From positions 1-47,593 of the forward strand of contig CAIURC010000069.1 of the NCBI GenBank assembly GCA_903901425.1: a stretch of DNA of 47,593 bases, in the 5' to 3' direction. Positions 33,877 through 42,476 of this stretch are shown in pieces (the first letter of the stretch is position 1; every line of letters begins with the position of its first letter). The notes beneath the pieces were generated by a model, which worked only from the letters and a program-made list of their open reading frames with translations, was not told the DNA's origin and made no database searches. The position numbers and the translations under genes are program-made. The stretch comes from an uncultured Spartobacteria bacterium. GTDB taxonomy: Bacteria; Verrucomicrobiota; Verrucomicrobiia; Chthoniobacterales; Chthoniobacteraceae.

Positions 33877-35508
33877 TCAGTGGCCTATCTTCTTTTCTTC
33901 CTTGTCTTTGGCTTTCCGATCCGATGCCGGCACGCCCTGCGTCGGCTTGACCGGAGGTGCGGGCTTTGATTCGGACCGCATGGGTGGCTGCGGCGCTTTT
34001 GGTTTGCGCTTCACCTGTGTCGTGTCCGGCCCCTCCACCGGCTTCACCGGCCTAGGACGGGCCTGACGATCCCCCAGGGAGCGCGCCACCGCTTTGGGGG
34101 CCACCGCTTTGGGGGCCACCGCTTTGGGGGCCACCGCTTTGGGGGCCACCGCTTTGGGGGCCACGGCTTTGGGGGCCACGGCTTTGGGGGCCACGGCTTT
34201 GGGGGCCACGGCTTTGGGGGCCACAGCTTTGGGGGCCACGGCTTTGGGGGCTGCGGCTTTGGGCGCGGCTGACAGCGGTGGCCGGTTGCTTTTCGCTTCC
34301 GGAACGGGGGCGATCGGCTGCCGCACATGTTCCCGCGCTAGATCCGGAATTTGTGCCGGCTCGGGCTGTGGTCGGCCATCGTTTTTTTTCTTCAAAGGCA
34401 GCGGTATTGCCTCTGTCTTGTTGGACGGCAACGGTTCGGGCTTCACCAACCGCCCGGAATGGGTCGGAGGTTTTTGCGGGGGCGGCCGCAGCGGCGCGGA
34501 GCGCTGGGAATCCATTGGCTTTTGTTGCACCTCAGAACGGGAGCGCGCGGCGGGATCCCGCTCAGGTTTTGTTGTGCCAATTGGCGGCACAACGGCTCGC
34601 GTTCCGGCCGACTCGCCCTTGATCTTGTGGCGCACCTTGGCCACCTCGGCGGGCGGCCCATCGTTTTTCCATCCATGATCGATCTCAATCGCCGCAGTCT
34701 TCGGCCCGAGTTTTTTCGGGACGGCTTTGGTTCTGGTCTCGAACGGCACGGCAACCACCCGGAGCGAGTTACCCTCGACTTGGGAGCTCAATTGCCCGGG
34801 CCCCGGCCGCCCGCCTTCGAGCCCACCGCCCTCGAGCCGCTTGCGCCGATCCAGCTTCAGGCGCCGGATCGGCGCAGCACTTTGACGGGAGGTCGCCTCA
34901 TAGCTTGGCCCGGCATTGTAGACCACGTCATGCACATAGGTCACCCGGGTGATGTTGATGGTTTGTTGGATGATGGTGAGGTTTTCGTGCTGCGGCCGGA
35001 GGTAATTCCGCAAGCGCGACGCGCCAAAATTACGCACGTCCACAAAGTTATAGTTTCCGGGACCAATATCGTATTGCGCATCGACGTGGCCATCAAATCC
35101 AGACGCGCGAAGAAACTCGGCCTCGGGCGGCAGCGGCGCCCAGCCGACATGACGCGAGCTACGACGCCAAGCGACCCAAGCCGGGCCCCATTCTCCACCC
35201 GGCACCCAGACCCAGCCGATGGGGTGAACGCGTGCCCAGCGCCCGTAATGATAGACCGCCCAGGAATAAGGTGCCTCGGAATCCCAGGTCCACCCGGCAT
35301 CGGTATAGATCCAGCGCCCATCGCTGTAGGGCCGCCAGTCCCAGTCCACCTCCCTCGGTTGCCAGCAATAACCATAATGATCGAGCTCCACCCAGTCGCC
35401 ATAGGGGGCGAGACTTTCGTAGAAGAATTCCACGGACAGATTGTCCTCTGCCCGGGAGGCAATGGCAAAAAAGAGCAGAAGCACCACCAGCGAACAGATG
35501 CGTTTCAT
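33877..35508 (-). CDS. Exported DUF6600 protein with Ala-Pro-Lys repeat region
   Basis: 543 residues with signal peptide MKRICSLVVLLLFFAIASRA. Residues about 27-145 form a tryptophan-rich DUF6600 domain (LAPYGDWVELDHYGYCWQP, DWRPYSDGRWIYTDAGWTW, WAVYHYGRWARVHPIGWVW, GWAPLPPEAEF). Residues 300-540 are low-complexity, rich in P, K, A and R, and contain a run of 12 APKAV-type pentapeptides (DNA 34085-34264). The tail is strongly basic, so it may bind the cell wall, polyanionic glycan or nucleic acid outside the membrane; that is inferred. Function of DUF6600 is unknown. The small lipoprotein gene is 100 bp upstream on the same strand. Confidence 0.87.
   Translation of the reverse strand: MKRICSLVVLLLFFAIASRAEDNLSVEFFYESLAPYGDWVELDHYGYCWQPREVDWDWRPYSDGRWIYTDAGWTWDSEAPYSWAVYHYGRWARVHPIGWVWVPGGEWGPAWVAWRRSSRHVGWAPLPPEAEFLRASGFDGHVDAQYDIGPGNYNFVDVRNFGASRLRNYLRPQHENLTIIQQTINITRVTYVHDVVYNAGPSYEATSRQSAAPIRRLKLDRRKRLEGGGLEGGRPGPGQLSSQVEGNSLRVVAVPFETRTKAVPKKLGPKTAAIEIDHGWKNDGPPAEVAKVRHKIKGESAGTRAVVPPIGTTKPERDPAARSRSEVQQKPMDSQRSAPLRPPPQKPPTHSGRLVKPEPLPSNKTEAIPLPLKKKNDGRPQPEPAQIPDLAREHVRQPIAPVPEAKSNRPPLSAAPKAAAPKAVAPKAVAPKAVAPKAVAPKAVAPKAVAPKAVAPKAVAPKAVAPKAVAPKAVARSLGDRQARPRPVKPVEGPDTTQVKRKPKAPQPPMRSESKPAPPVKPTQGVPASDRKAKDKEEKKIGH
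34085..34264 (-). repeat. 12-unit 15-nt tandem repeat coding APKAV
   Basis: Twelve 15-nt units, GCCACCGCTTTGGGG on the plus strand, lie inside the DUF6600 gene. The first five (plus order) carry GCCACC, the next ones GCCACG, one GCCACA, and the last is GCTGCG. This blockwise pattern points to expansion by slippage from within the array. Confidence 0.95.
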
Positions 35509-35608
35509 GGAAGGAATTCCCGGAGTCTATTGAGGCGCTTGATCCCGCAAGGGAGGAAGCCGCCGCGGATACGCTGCACGAGGGCCATCGAGGATCTCAA
35601 TAAGTACG

Positions 35609-35797
35609 CTACGTGCGCGTCTCGATGCCGTTCCTGCTTGGATAACGACCGTTCCGCATCGACCGGCGGAAGGTGCTTTCGCTGGTTGTTGTCGTGTTCC
35701 TATGGAACGAAGGCTCACGCTTTTCGACAACGGTGGTGCAGGCGGAGAACGAAAACAAAGGTGCGGCAGTGAGACCGGCAAGAATCAGGCTTTTCAT
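35609..35797 (-). CDS. Small lipoprotein
   Basis: 62 residues: MKSLILAGLTAAPLFSFSAC is a lipoprotein signal with the lipobox ending at Cys20, followed by a short T/R/S-rich tail (TTVVEKREPSFHRNTTTT). It precedes the DUF6600 gene on the same strand by 100 bp, and small lipoproteins of this style are common near surface proteins. There is no clear ribosome-binding site and no family I can name, so a chance frame cannot be excluded. Confidence 0.5.
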   Translation of the reverse strand: MKSLILAGLTAAPLFSFSACTTVVEKREPSFHRNTTTTSESTFRRSMRNGRYPSRNGIETRT

Positions 35798-35934
35798 AAT
35801 ATGGAATTCGCAATTTGGTTCCGCGGGTTATTTACTTCTGGCTAAATATTCATCGGCGCTGGGTCGTTGTTTGGCCGCACGAAAAACGCAGATTTTTCAT
35901 CGGGCCGGAGGCCACTGGCTCGGCAACACCTAGA

Positions 35935-36075
35935 AAGAATGATGAGCTCAAGGGGGCGGCGACCGTCCGACAGATCGCCGCCGAGAACCACCGGCATCCA
36001 GTGCAAGTCACCCAATCAAAAACGGTGGAGTCGGCGTCTAGAGTTTTTGCGAGCGGCCGGGGACCGGAGAACTAG
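35935..36075 (+). pseudogene. IS3-type OrfA remnant
   Basis: The frame reads KNDELKGAATVRQIAAENHR, then HPVQVTQSKTVESASRVFA and stops after GRGPEN. This matches the helix-turn-helix part of IS3-family OrfA (T-x-x-IA-x-x-x-x-HP-x-QVTQWK), with the W of QVTQWK changed to S and a few residues missing after it. No OrfB follows. The rest of 35798-36420 has no supported gene apart from the terminator. Confidence 0.65.
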
Positions 36076-36312
36076 GAGGCCAGCAGACCATCTTGATCGT
36101 ACGGCTTTGGCGGTCAGGAACGCACAAGGCAGTGGCGCGATGGGCCCACGAAACGATGGATGAACTCGGGAGTGCCTTGGCCAAATGGCTCTAGGAATAC
36201 AACCGCCCAGCACACACACAAACTTCGGCTCTCCATGGTTGCACGACAAGCCAGCTTTGGCCTGCACTTTCCCCTGGCTTGCCCCGTTTCCAGCAAAGCT
36301 TCGCAGCCCTGA

Positions 36313-36360
36313 TTTAAAAAAGACCGATTGCACCGGGCCCATTCGAGCCACGGTGCAATC
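36313..36360 (-). terminator. Rho-independent terminator of the beta-helix gene
   Basis: Read on the minus strand, GATTGCACCG and CGGTGCAATC form a perfect 10-bp stem around a 15-nt loop, followed by GGTC and a run of six T. It lies about 60 nt past the stop of the gene at 36421-40008. Confidence 0.88.
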
Positions 36361-36420
36361 CTGGTTTCTCTCACGGATCCACTGCTTTGGATCCGGCTGC
36401 CCCGTGCGCCGGGGCCGATT

Positions 36421-39400
36421 TTATCGGACGCCGAGGATGCGTCGGTCCTCGGGCTGGCCTTTCTGTGCAGGGATGAGCAGATCTGCCTGGCCCGCCATCC
36501 TGCCCGTCACCGGATCCCGCTTCAGGACCCCCATCATCGAACCCACCGTGCCGTTTGTTCGGTTCATGGGCGTGTATACGAGAAGTTCCCCGGCAGCTCC
36601 TGCACCGTAGACATAGTGGAGAAAGCCGAGCCCGCCCGCCAGCGAACCCTTGAGCGTGCTCTGACGACCCGTTGCGTCAGCCCCATTTTTCTGAAGCGTC
36701 CATGCCTCAGCGGACCCGCTTCCATCGGCCAATCCCACCTGAAACTGAGCTTCACCGGCTGCGGTCGTGCAGCGCCACCCGCTTACTGCAAGGGTTTCCG
36801 CTCCATCCGGTGACACCAGACGCCCCACCATTTTCCCTTTAGAATCGAGCTGCAGATCCAGAAACCCGGAAAAGACCGGTGACGGAGCCCCTATTGCAGT
36901 CTGGCGCAGATCTGCCTGGAGCACACTGGTGCCAGAGGGGCTGGCGAAGAGCCTTCCCGCCTTTGAGTTGAAGAGACTTGCCGCGGAACGCAACTGGAGC
37001 GAGTAAGCGCCCGTGGAGGTGACCTGAAGGATCACCCGGTGTCCCATCTGAGCATTTAAAGCGCCACGCTCGATCAACCCGACATAGCTGCCCTCAGCGA
37101 CAATCGGAAAGACCTTCATCTGTCCGGGATGATACTTGAACACATAGTTCCCGAGAGCCGCTGCGCCCGTGGCATTGATCTGGTAAGTGCCCGCCGCGCT
37201 TGCAGGGCCGGCATCCGTCTGCATCGCGACCTCCGCCCGAGGAAGCCCGGCGCTGTCTCCATTGCGGAGCCCGAACCAACGCCCGGTGAACCCGGGGTTT
37301 TCCTCGCCGACAAACCGGGCGGCTGTGTCTACATACCATTCCGCGAGAGCCGGCCGCACAGTCAACACTCCATCCACTGGAGTGACTTTGTATCTTTCCA
37401 AAACTGCGCGCTGCGCTTCACCAAGTGAAGCGGAATCCAGTGGCTGCACCATCAACTGGAACCGACCGGCAGGGAGGGGCGCGTTGATTGCCACGGCCTT
37501 CCCATCCGCTGCTGCGCGAATTCCCACCCGGAACGCTGCCCGCAAGGCAGTACGGTCACTTTCGACGGCGCCATCGTCTTCACACACAAATTGGGGCAAC
37601 GCATCCCCGTAGGTCATCTCCCGGGAGACCACCTTTATTTTGACCGGTTTGGGCGTTGTGGTCAACCGGATCTCACGACTTACTGCAGCGTAACTCGCAT
37701 CAGACGGGGTGAACGTACAGACGAGGTAATTCTGGCCAGCGCGCGCAATCCGCTGGTAGGTCCACGCACCAGCCACCGGGGGAACCTTTGAGCAGGGCTG
37801 TGCGGTTGCGTCTGCCGCACCGTATTCAACCGCAACCTGGTCCACCCACTCCAGTCTCAGCTGCCGCTTCGGCGCCACGGGAGCCGGCATCCGGGGCCAG
37901 GCCGGACAGGAAACACTGCTTTCCACGAGCTCCAAGGAGAGTTGCCAGTCGCCTGCCTGTGGCTTCACAGGCTGCATTCTTCCGAGGCGGGGAGCCACCA
38001 CCGGCGTGAACGAAAGCGTCACCTGCTCCGGGAGCACCTCCCCGGAAAGCAGCACCTCGGTCAGAACCGGCCCCAAATCCGAACAATTCTGCTCCGGCCA
38101 GCCGTTCCTCGGAAGCCAGCCGAACAGACTATTTGTCAAACTCCCGTCCGATTTTTTACCCCGGACATAATACCAGCTATCATCGGGATTTACCGCTCCT
38201 TCAGAAAGATTGGGCACTTTGAGGGACGCCTTCCAAATCCGGGTGCCACGGGTGAGAGCGTCCATGAGTTCGCGGGTCACCTGGAATCGAATTTCTGTCG
38301 GGTTCCGCGGGTCGTGGGAAAATATGGTTGCGGGATTCCGGCTTGTGAGAACGGGAGTCGGAGCGATCCGCGTGGGGCTGTTTGGAAGGACGCCGGCCGG
38401 CGCATATGGCTCCGCGACAGGCACACCCACTTCCGCGAGGTACTGGCGAGCCCTCTGGTAGGGAGTCTTGGACCTGTCGGGATTCGTCCTACTGACCAGC
38501 ACCTCCAGCCGGCCCACATCGACGCGTCTCACGTTGTCCGTCGCCACCCTCTCATTCTCCGCCGCCATGTTGCGGGCTTTGACCCATGCACTGTCATTCA
38601 AAGAGCGCTGAGCCACGTTTTTTTCGGCCTCAGTCAACACATCCTCCGCCTGCGCGCCCTTCGGATACAAATTGTCCTTGGCCAGCCCTTCGAAGGTCAG
38701 CCTCGGGTCCGTCAGTGAAACGCAACGGCTCCATTGACCCCCGGATTTCGCCGGGAGATCATAGCCGCGGTTGTTGTGGACCCGTATCCCCTCTTTTGTG
38801 GAGAAATCGCCCGCCCCGCTCCGGGCGCAAACGTCCACCGAGACCGCAGTCGTCCAGCTTGGGGTATCCTGCCGGGTTCGGACAGCGGTGTTGTTCAGAA
38901 ATTGAACATTCCTTGCTGGCGCGCGCCCGTTCTTTTCCTTGTTGAACTCGGCGAGAGCAAACTGCGTCTTTTCCACACCCACCACCAGATTGGAATGGAC
39001 GGTGATGGAATCGACGAGATTCATGAGTTCGTTGGAAACCACGATGCCGGCACCACATCCAAAGACAACGTTGTTGTAGACGGTTATCTCCTGGTTGATG
39101 CCCTCGTACGAGTCGATATAAATCCCCGCCCTTCCAATTGCCGGATCGGTCTTCACGCCTGGCGAGATGGGAGGCAGGACCTTTACAGGCAACACCTGAA
39201 GACCGTGCACCACGTTGTCGTGCACCGCGATAAACCGGGAGCCACTCACGCCAATCCCCTCACCGCCCTTATTCACTGCGACATTTTCCCGGTCGCAGAC
39301 CTCGTTGAATGCCACCTCGATGTTCTCAGAGGCTTTTACCGTGATGCATTCGCCGGAGCCCCGACTCACAGCGTTCCTCACCACGTTCCCAATCACCGAC

Positions 39401-40008
39401 GACTCTCTGCAGGAGGTCAGCCGGATCCCATTTTTGTCGGGCCCTTTCTGGGTGGTGCCCACCTGGTTCTCTTCCACCCTCACGCCACTCGCGTTCTCGA
39501 CGACAACACTGCCGGCACCGCCCGTGAGCACATTTCGGAAAATGCGGACATCGCGGCCCCCCTCTACTTTGATACCGACGTCCTTGAGCGGCAGGCATTC
39601 CACAGAAACATAGTTCACTTTCGTGAGCTGCACCTTCGTAAACTTAAGATCCGTGCTTTTCACCCCTGGTGCAATCGTCAAGCGCAGCCGATTCACCGTG
39701 CTCCGGCTGGAATGGTTATGGTCATCCGCTTTAAGATCCAGCTCGTATTGACCGGCCCCGAATTGAATCTCGGAAACGGTGCCGGCCTTGACTCCGCCCA
39801 AGGCCTGGGTGAGGTCGGCCTGTGACCTGACGGTCACCGTTTTCAGGGAGGCTGCACGAGCCACTGGTGGTGCAGCGACGGCGGGCGCCGCTTCCAGCCA
39901 TAGCGGCCCAGTCAGCCGTGTGAGCATGAGGCAGCAGGCCAGGTGTTTCAGAATGCGTGGGGCAGGCGTCTTGGCGATGCCTGTCGCCCCGGTGGGATTT
40001 AGGTTCAT
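36421..40008 (-). CDS. Large exported beta-helix protein with MBG domains
   Basis: About 1195 residues from the ATG at 40008, chosen because a signal-like segment follows (ILKHLACCLMLTRLTGPLWL); in-frame ATGs at 40080 and 40116 are alternatives. Residues about 70-420 form a right-handed parallel beta-helix of the pectate-lyase/PbH1 type, with repeated N/V units (VRIFRNVLTGGAGSVVVEN, ITVYNNVVFGCGAGIVVSN, DSITVHSNLVVG). Residues about 785-960 contain MBG-type Ig-like modules (VKIKVVSREMTYGDALPQF; YKVTPVDGVLTVRPA). The last 220 residues are a beta-rich domain (GSYVGLIERGALNAQMGHR). It may be an adhesin or a polysaccharide lyase; no catalytic residues can be assigned. A strong terminator follows. 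Confidence 0.85.
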   Translation of the reverse strand: MNLNPTGATGIAKTPAPRILKHLACCLMLTRLTGPLWLEAAPAVAAPPVARAASLKTVTVRSQADLTQALGGVKAGTVSEIQFGAGQYELDLKADDHNHSSRSTVNRLRLTIAPGVKSTDLKFTKVQLTKVNYVSVECLPLKDVGIKVEGGRDVRIFRNVLTGGAGSVVVENASGVRVEENQVGTTQKGPDKNGIRLTSCRESSVIGNVVRNAVSRGSGECITVKASENIEVAFNEVCDRENVAVNKGGEGIGVSGSRFIAVHDNVVHGLQVLPVKVLPPISPGVKTDPAIGRAGIYIDSYEGINQEITVYNNVVFGCGAGIVVSNELMNLVDSITVHSNLVVGVEKTQFALAEFNKEKNGRAPARNVQFLNNTAVRTRQDTPSWTTAVSVDVCARSGAGDFSTKEGIRVHNNRGYDLPAKSGGQWSRCVSLTDPRLTFEGLAKDNLYPKGAQAEDVLTEAEKNVAQRSLNDSAWVKARNMAAENERVATDNVRRVDVGRLEVLVSRTNPDRSKTPYQRARQYLAEVGVPVAEPYAPAGVLPNSPTRIAPTPVLTSRNPATIFSHDPRNPTEIRFQVTRELMDALTRGTRIWKASLKVPNLSEGAVNPDDSWYYVRGKKSDGSLTNSLFGWLPRNGWPEQNCSDLGPVLTEVLLSGEVLPEQVTLSFTPVVAPRLGRMQPVKPQAGDWQLSLELVESSVSCPAWPRMPAPVAPKRQLRLEWVDQVAVEYGAADATAQPCSKVPPVAGAWTYQRIARAGQNYLVCTFTPSDASYAAVSREIRLTTTPKPVKIKVVSREMTYGDALPQFVCEDDGAVESDRTALRAAFRVGIRAAADGKAVAINAPLPAGRFQLMVQPLDSASLGEAQRAVLERYKVTPVDGVLTVRPALAEWYVDTAARFVGEENPGFTGRWFGLRNGDSAGLPRAEVAMQTDAGPASAAGTYQINATGAAALGNYVFKYHPGQMKVFPIVAEGSYVGLIERGALNAQMGHRVILQVTSTGAYSLQLRSAASLFNSKAGRLFASPSGTSVLQADLRQTAIGAPSPVFSGFLDLQLDSKGKMVGRLVSPDGAETLAVSGWRCTTAAGEAQFQVGLADGSGSAEAWTLQKNGADATGRQSTLKGSLAGGLGFLHYVYGAGAAGELLVYTPMNRTNGTVGSMMGVLKRDPVTGRMAGQADLLIPAQKGQPEDRRILGVR

Positions 40009-40121
40009 GGGAGGTTTGGTTCTGGGTTGGCTGCCCGCCGCTCTTGACGGTTTCCGTCTGCGGCGGGAAACGAGTTTCATTGGGAGGTGCCCCCCCCCAC
40101 TTGCAGACTGCAGCATTTTTG

Positions 40122-40132
40122 AATACCGCAGA
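40122..40132 (-). promoter_or_regulatory. Half-match of the sigma-type motif upstream of the beta-helix gene
   Basis: The minus strand reads TCTGCGGTATT, an 11-nt match to the -10 half of the motif before the left sigma gene. The -35 box at 13 nt is not TKTGACR (it reads TAAAACA), so this could be a different promoter class or chance. Confidence 0.3.
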
Positions 40133-40210
40133 CCTGTTCGATGTTTTAAGGGGGGCGCAGGATCTGTGTCGCGATTTCAAACCTTAATGGCTCCCGACGT
40201 TTTTTCATTC

Positions 40211-40263
40211 CCCCTTTCGGGTGAAACCCGCGAGGGGGCCCTCCATTTGTGGCGCCGCCACAG
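40211..40263. other. Two adjacent stem-loops
   Basis: The first is CCCCCT/AGGGGG with an inner CGGGT/ACCCG stem around GAA (40211-40239). The second is TGTGGC/GCCACA around GCC (40249-40263). Neither is followed by a T-run in a useful orientation. Confidence 0.5.
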
Positions 40264-40414
40264 ATTGCATTGGAAGAGGCTGCAGGCCATCGGAGGGAAC
40301 GCCAAGCCCCCCGGAACTCACTCTGAGTGCTGTGCTACTCACACGCAGAAACCTGCACCCATGGGGAACGCTGTAGAGCCTCCTTTCAGAAACTCAGGGA
40401 CAGGGTACGCCCTC

Positions 40415-40632
40415 GCGTTCAGGGGCTTTGAGGATATCAATGCGGGAACAGTGCACGGGGAGTCCCCCTCACCACGAAACGCGTTGCCCGGAGCCCGGCG
40501 CCCATGGCCGACCACGTCGCCACCGTGGCCGAATCGATAGGCCTGGACATCGCGCACATCGAACATCTTCCCTCCGGGAGCCCCTTCACCGTCGCAGACA
40601 AAGGCAGACCGGTGCTCGAACTCTTTACCTGA
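40415..40632 (+). pseudogene. Remnant of a DUF1501 gene 3' end
   Basis: This stretch aligns with the last part of the intact DUF1501 gene at 31601-32869. The end reads IGLDIAHIEHLPSGSPFTVA then DKGRPVLELFT and stop, against MGLDIAHTEHSPSGRPFTVA, DKGKPVLELFA. Upstream, GGAACAGTGCACGGGGAGTC matches GGAACGGTGTACGGGGAATC. The similarity continues about 55 bp past the stop (GCCCGAAGAAC, GCGAAGCCCCTGACCGGGAT against GCCCGAAGAAC, GCGCAGCCCCTCACCGGGAT). The first three quarters are missing. The remainder of 40009-40845 has no supported gene. Confidence 0.85.
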
Positions 40633-40845
40633 AACTGCCCGAAGAACCAAGTCGACCCAAGGAGCGAAGCCCCTGACCGGGATTGCTTCAATCCACTGCA
40701 AAAAATCGGCTCCAAGGACTTGGCCGGCCGGGTCGGATCGACCAGATCTCATCCGCCGTTGCTGTCTGTGCGCACTGCGTGGCAAAGAGCTCCGCGCTGG
40801 CTGGGGGGGCGGTGATTTTGAAAAAATCCAAAAAGATGATTTCCC

Positions 40846-41997
40846 TCATCTTGAGAGGGCTTCGAGCACCGAATAATACGCAGGCTTCGGCTGGCCCGCG
40901 GTGTCAAACATCAGGGGGTGCAGTGGTTTCACGGTCTCCGAGGGGAGATCGTTCAGCCAAGTGTACTTGTCGTACAACCCCCACTGGAGAACCCCTTTGA
41001 AACGCGGTTGAGTCCGGCACGCCTGGAGAATCTTTGCATACACCTCCGCCTGACGCCGCAACGAGGCGGGCGAAGCATCCTCCAGTTTCATGTCTAGTTC
41101 CGTGATGTAGATATCGAGACCCAAGTCGGCAAACCGCTGCATATTCGCCTTCAAACTCTCCACATTAATTGTCCCTGGCACCCACCAGCCATCCGCCCCC
41201 TCCTTGCTCAAGTGCATCTGGAATCCCACCGCGTCCACCGGCACCTTCCGTGACTTGAGCCCTTTGAGCAGGCTGTAGATGAAGTCTGACTTTCCATTTA
41301 TTTCTGAGTTCGCAAAGTCATTGTAGATCAGGACCGCCCCGCGGTCAGCATTTCGGGCTGTGGTGAAAGCCTCTTCGATATACGCCGCCTCCGGCTTCCC
41401 ATTCTGCGCAAATGCCTTCTGCCAAAGGTTGCGGGTCAACCCCCACCCGTTGGTTGTGGCCTCGTAATCCACCGCCTCGTTCACCACAATCCAGGAACGC
41501 ACTTTTCCGAGGTAATGCCCAACCACCGAGGCGACCTGGTTCTTCATTGCGACCCGCAGCGGCTCCCATGCCTGCTTTACCTCCAACTGCTTGACCCATT
41601 CGGGCAAGGTCGCTGGCATCGCATAAACCAGCGGTGTTCCCTGAACCGCCATACCCGCCTTCTGCGCGTACTTCATGGTGTAGTCGGGATAAAACCAGTC
41701 GTAGTGGTTCGGCTTTAAAGTAATGCTCGACATGAAAACCGGCATCGCCACCACGTTAAACTCGCGCGCCGCCACCCGGTTCAGCAAATCCGTGTATGGC
41801 CCGACCGTCGCACGGCACTTCGGATCCCCCTCCCGCAGAAACCAGTAGTGCGAGATGAAGAACCCAACCCCAAGCCCATGCCGATCCGCAGCCTGCCTCA
41901 GGGTTTGTGCCCCCCCCTGCGACTTTGCCAGCGGCACCTGCCCCATCACCCCTTGCCAAAACCCTCCCAAAAAAACTGCCAGAAACGCGGAGCCCAT
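40846..41997 (-). CDS. Exported GH10-like glycoside hydrolase (divergent xylanase family)
   Basis: About 383 residues from the ATG at 41997 (signal MGSAFLAVFLGGFWQGVMG); an ATG at 42036 is also in frame. The fold is GH10: acid/base Glu in SWIVVNEAVDYE (E174), nucleophile Glu in LDIYITELDMKL (E300), GFQMHL before it, and VLQWGLYDKYTWL near the end. Two segments that line the xylan -1 to -3 subsites look changed: the usual ENxMKW region reads FMSSITLKPNHYDWF, and the usual HTLVWH reads GTPLVYAMPATLPEW. The catalytic pair is kept, so it should be a glycosidase, but its substrate may not be xylan. No CBM is attached. Confidence 0.87.
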   Translation of the reverse strand: MGSAFLAVFLGGFWQGVMGQVPLAKSQGGAQTLRQAADRHGLGVGFFISHYWFLREGDPKCRATVGPYTDLLNRVAAREFNVVAMPVFMSSITLKPNHYDWFYPDYTMKYAQKAGMAVQGTPLVYAMPATLPEWVKQLEVKQAWEPLRVAMKNQVASVVGHYLGKVRSWIVVNEAVDYEATTNGWGLTRNLWQKAFAQNGKPEAAYIEEAFTTARNADRGAVLIYNDFANSEINGKSDFIYSLLKGLKSRKVPVDAVGFQMHLSKEGADGWWVPGTINVESLKANMQRFADLGLDIYITELDMKLEDASPASLRRQAEVYAKILQACRTQPRFKGVLQWGLYDKYTWLNDLPSETVKPLHPLMFDTAGQPKPAYYSVLEALSR

Positions 41998-42476
41998 ATG
42001 CCTGTGCCACCTGGAATACGGTGAAGAGGTCCCCATACGCGCAGTAAAGTAGCACCCTTAAACTGGGCCCTCAAGAAGTCTCAAGATCGGTCCGAAGTCG
42101 CCACGCTCGCTCCCTCCGCCCACCAACCCGCGCCGTTTTCACACGGCCGCTCTCGATTTACCTGCGTGTCGTTTTTCGGGCTCCGAACGACTCTTCCAGC
42201 CGATTCGGCATGCTGAGGATCTGCTGTGGTTAGCAGCCGCCTTGTCGCTCTCCGCTCCGTCCTTGGCTCCGGCTGACCCCATCGCCTCGTCAAGCGCCGC
42301 TGGCAAAAACGCGGATCGAGTCAAAAGGTTGTAAGGCATCCAAAAAATGACCACCGTCTCCGAGTGCGTGTGCCACCAAATCTCACGATTTGAGGGACAC
42401 CCCTGCGTCTGCACCTTTCCCTGCACTGGCGGATGATGCAGGACCATCTCATCATCGAACCTTGCCCTCCCATCCC
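41998..42476. other. Gap between the divergent GH10-like and SGNH genes
   Basis: About 480 bp with no gene I can support. Open frames on both strands lack family features. It must hold promoters for both neighbours, but no clear boxes are visible. Confidence 0.5.

Noticed and set aside
34085-34264. Regular short repeats that could be mistaken for a CRISPR array
   Set aside because: Units are 15 nt with no spacers and are in frame inside the DUF6600 gene as APKAV pentapeptides.
36016-36351. 111-codon minus-strand frame downstream of the beta-helix gene
   Set aside because: It runs through the terminator hairpin and opposite the IS3 OrfA remnant, with no protein motif.
42139-42447. 102-codon minus-strand frame in the GH10/SGNH gap
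   Set aside because: No signal peptide, domain, ribosome-binding site or similarity I can recognise; it also overlaps the signal-peptide side of the SGNH upstream region.
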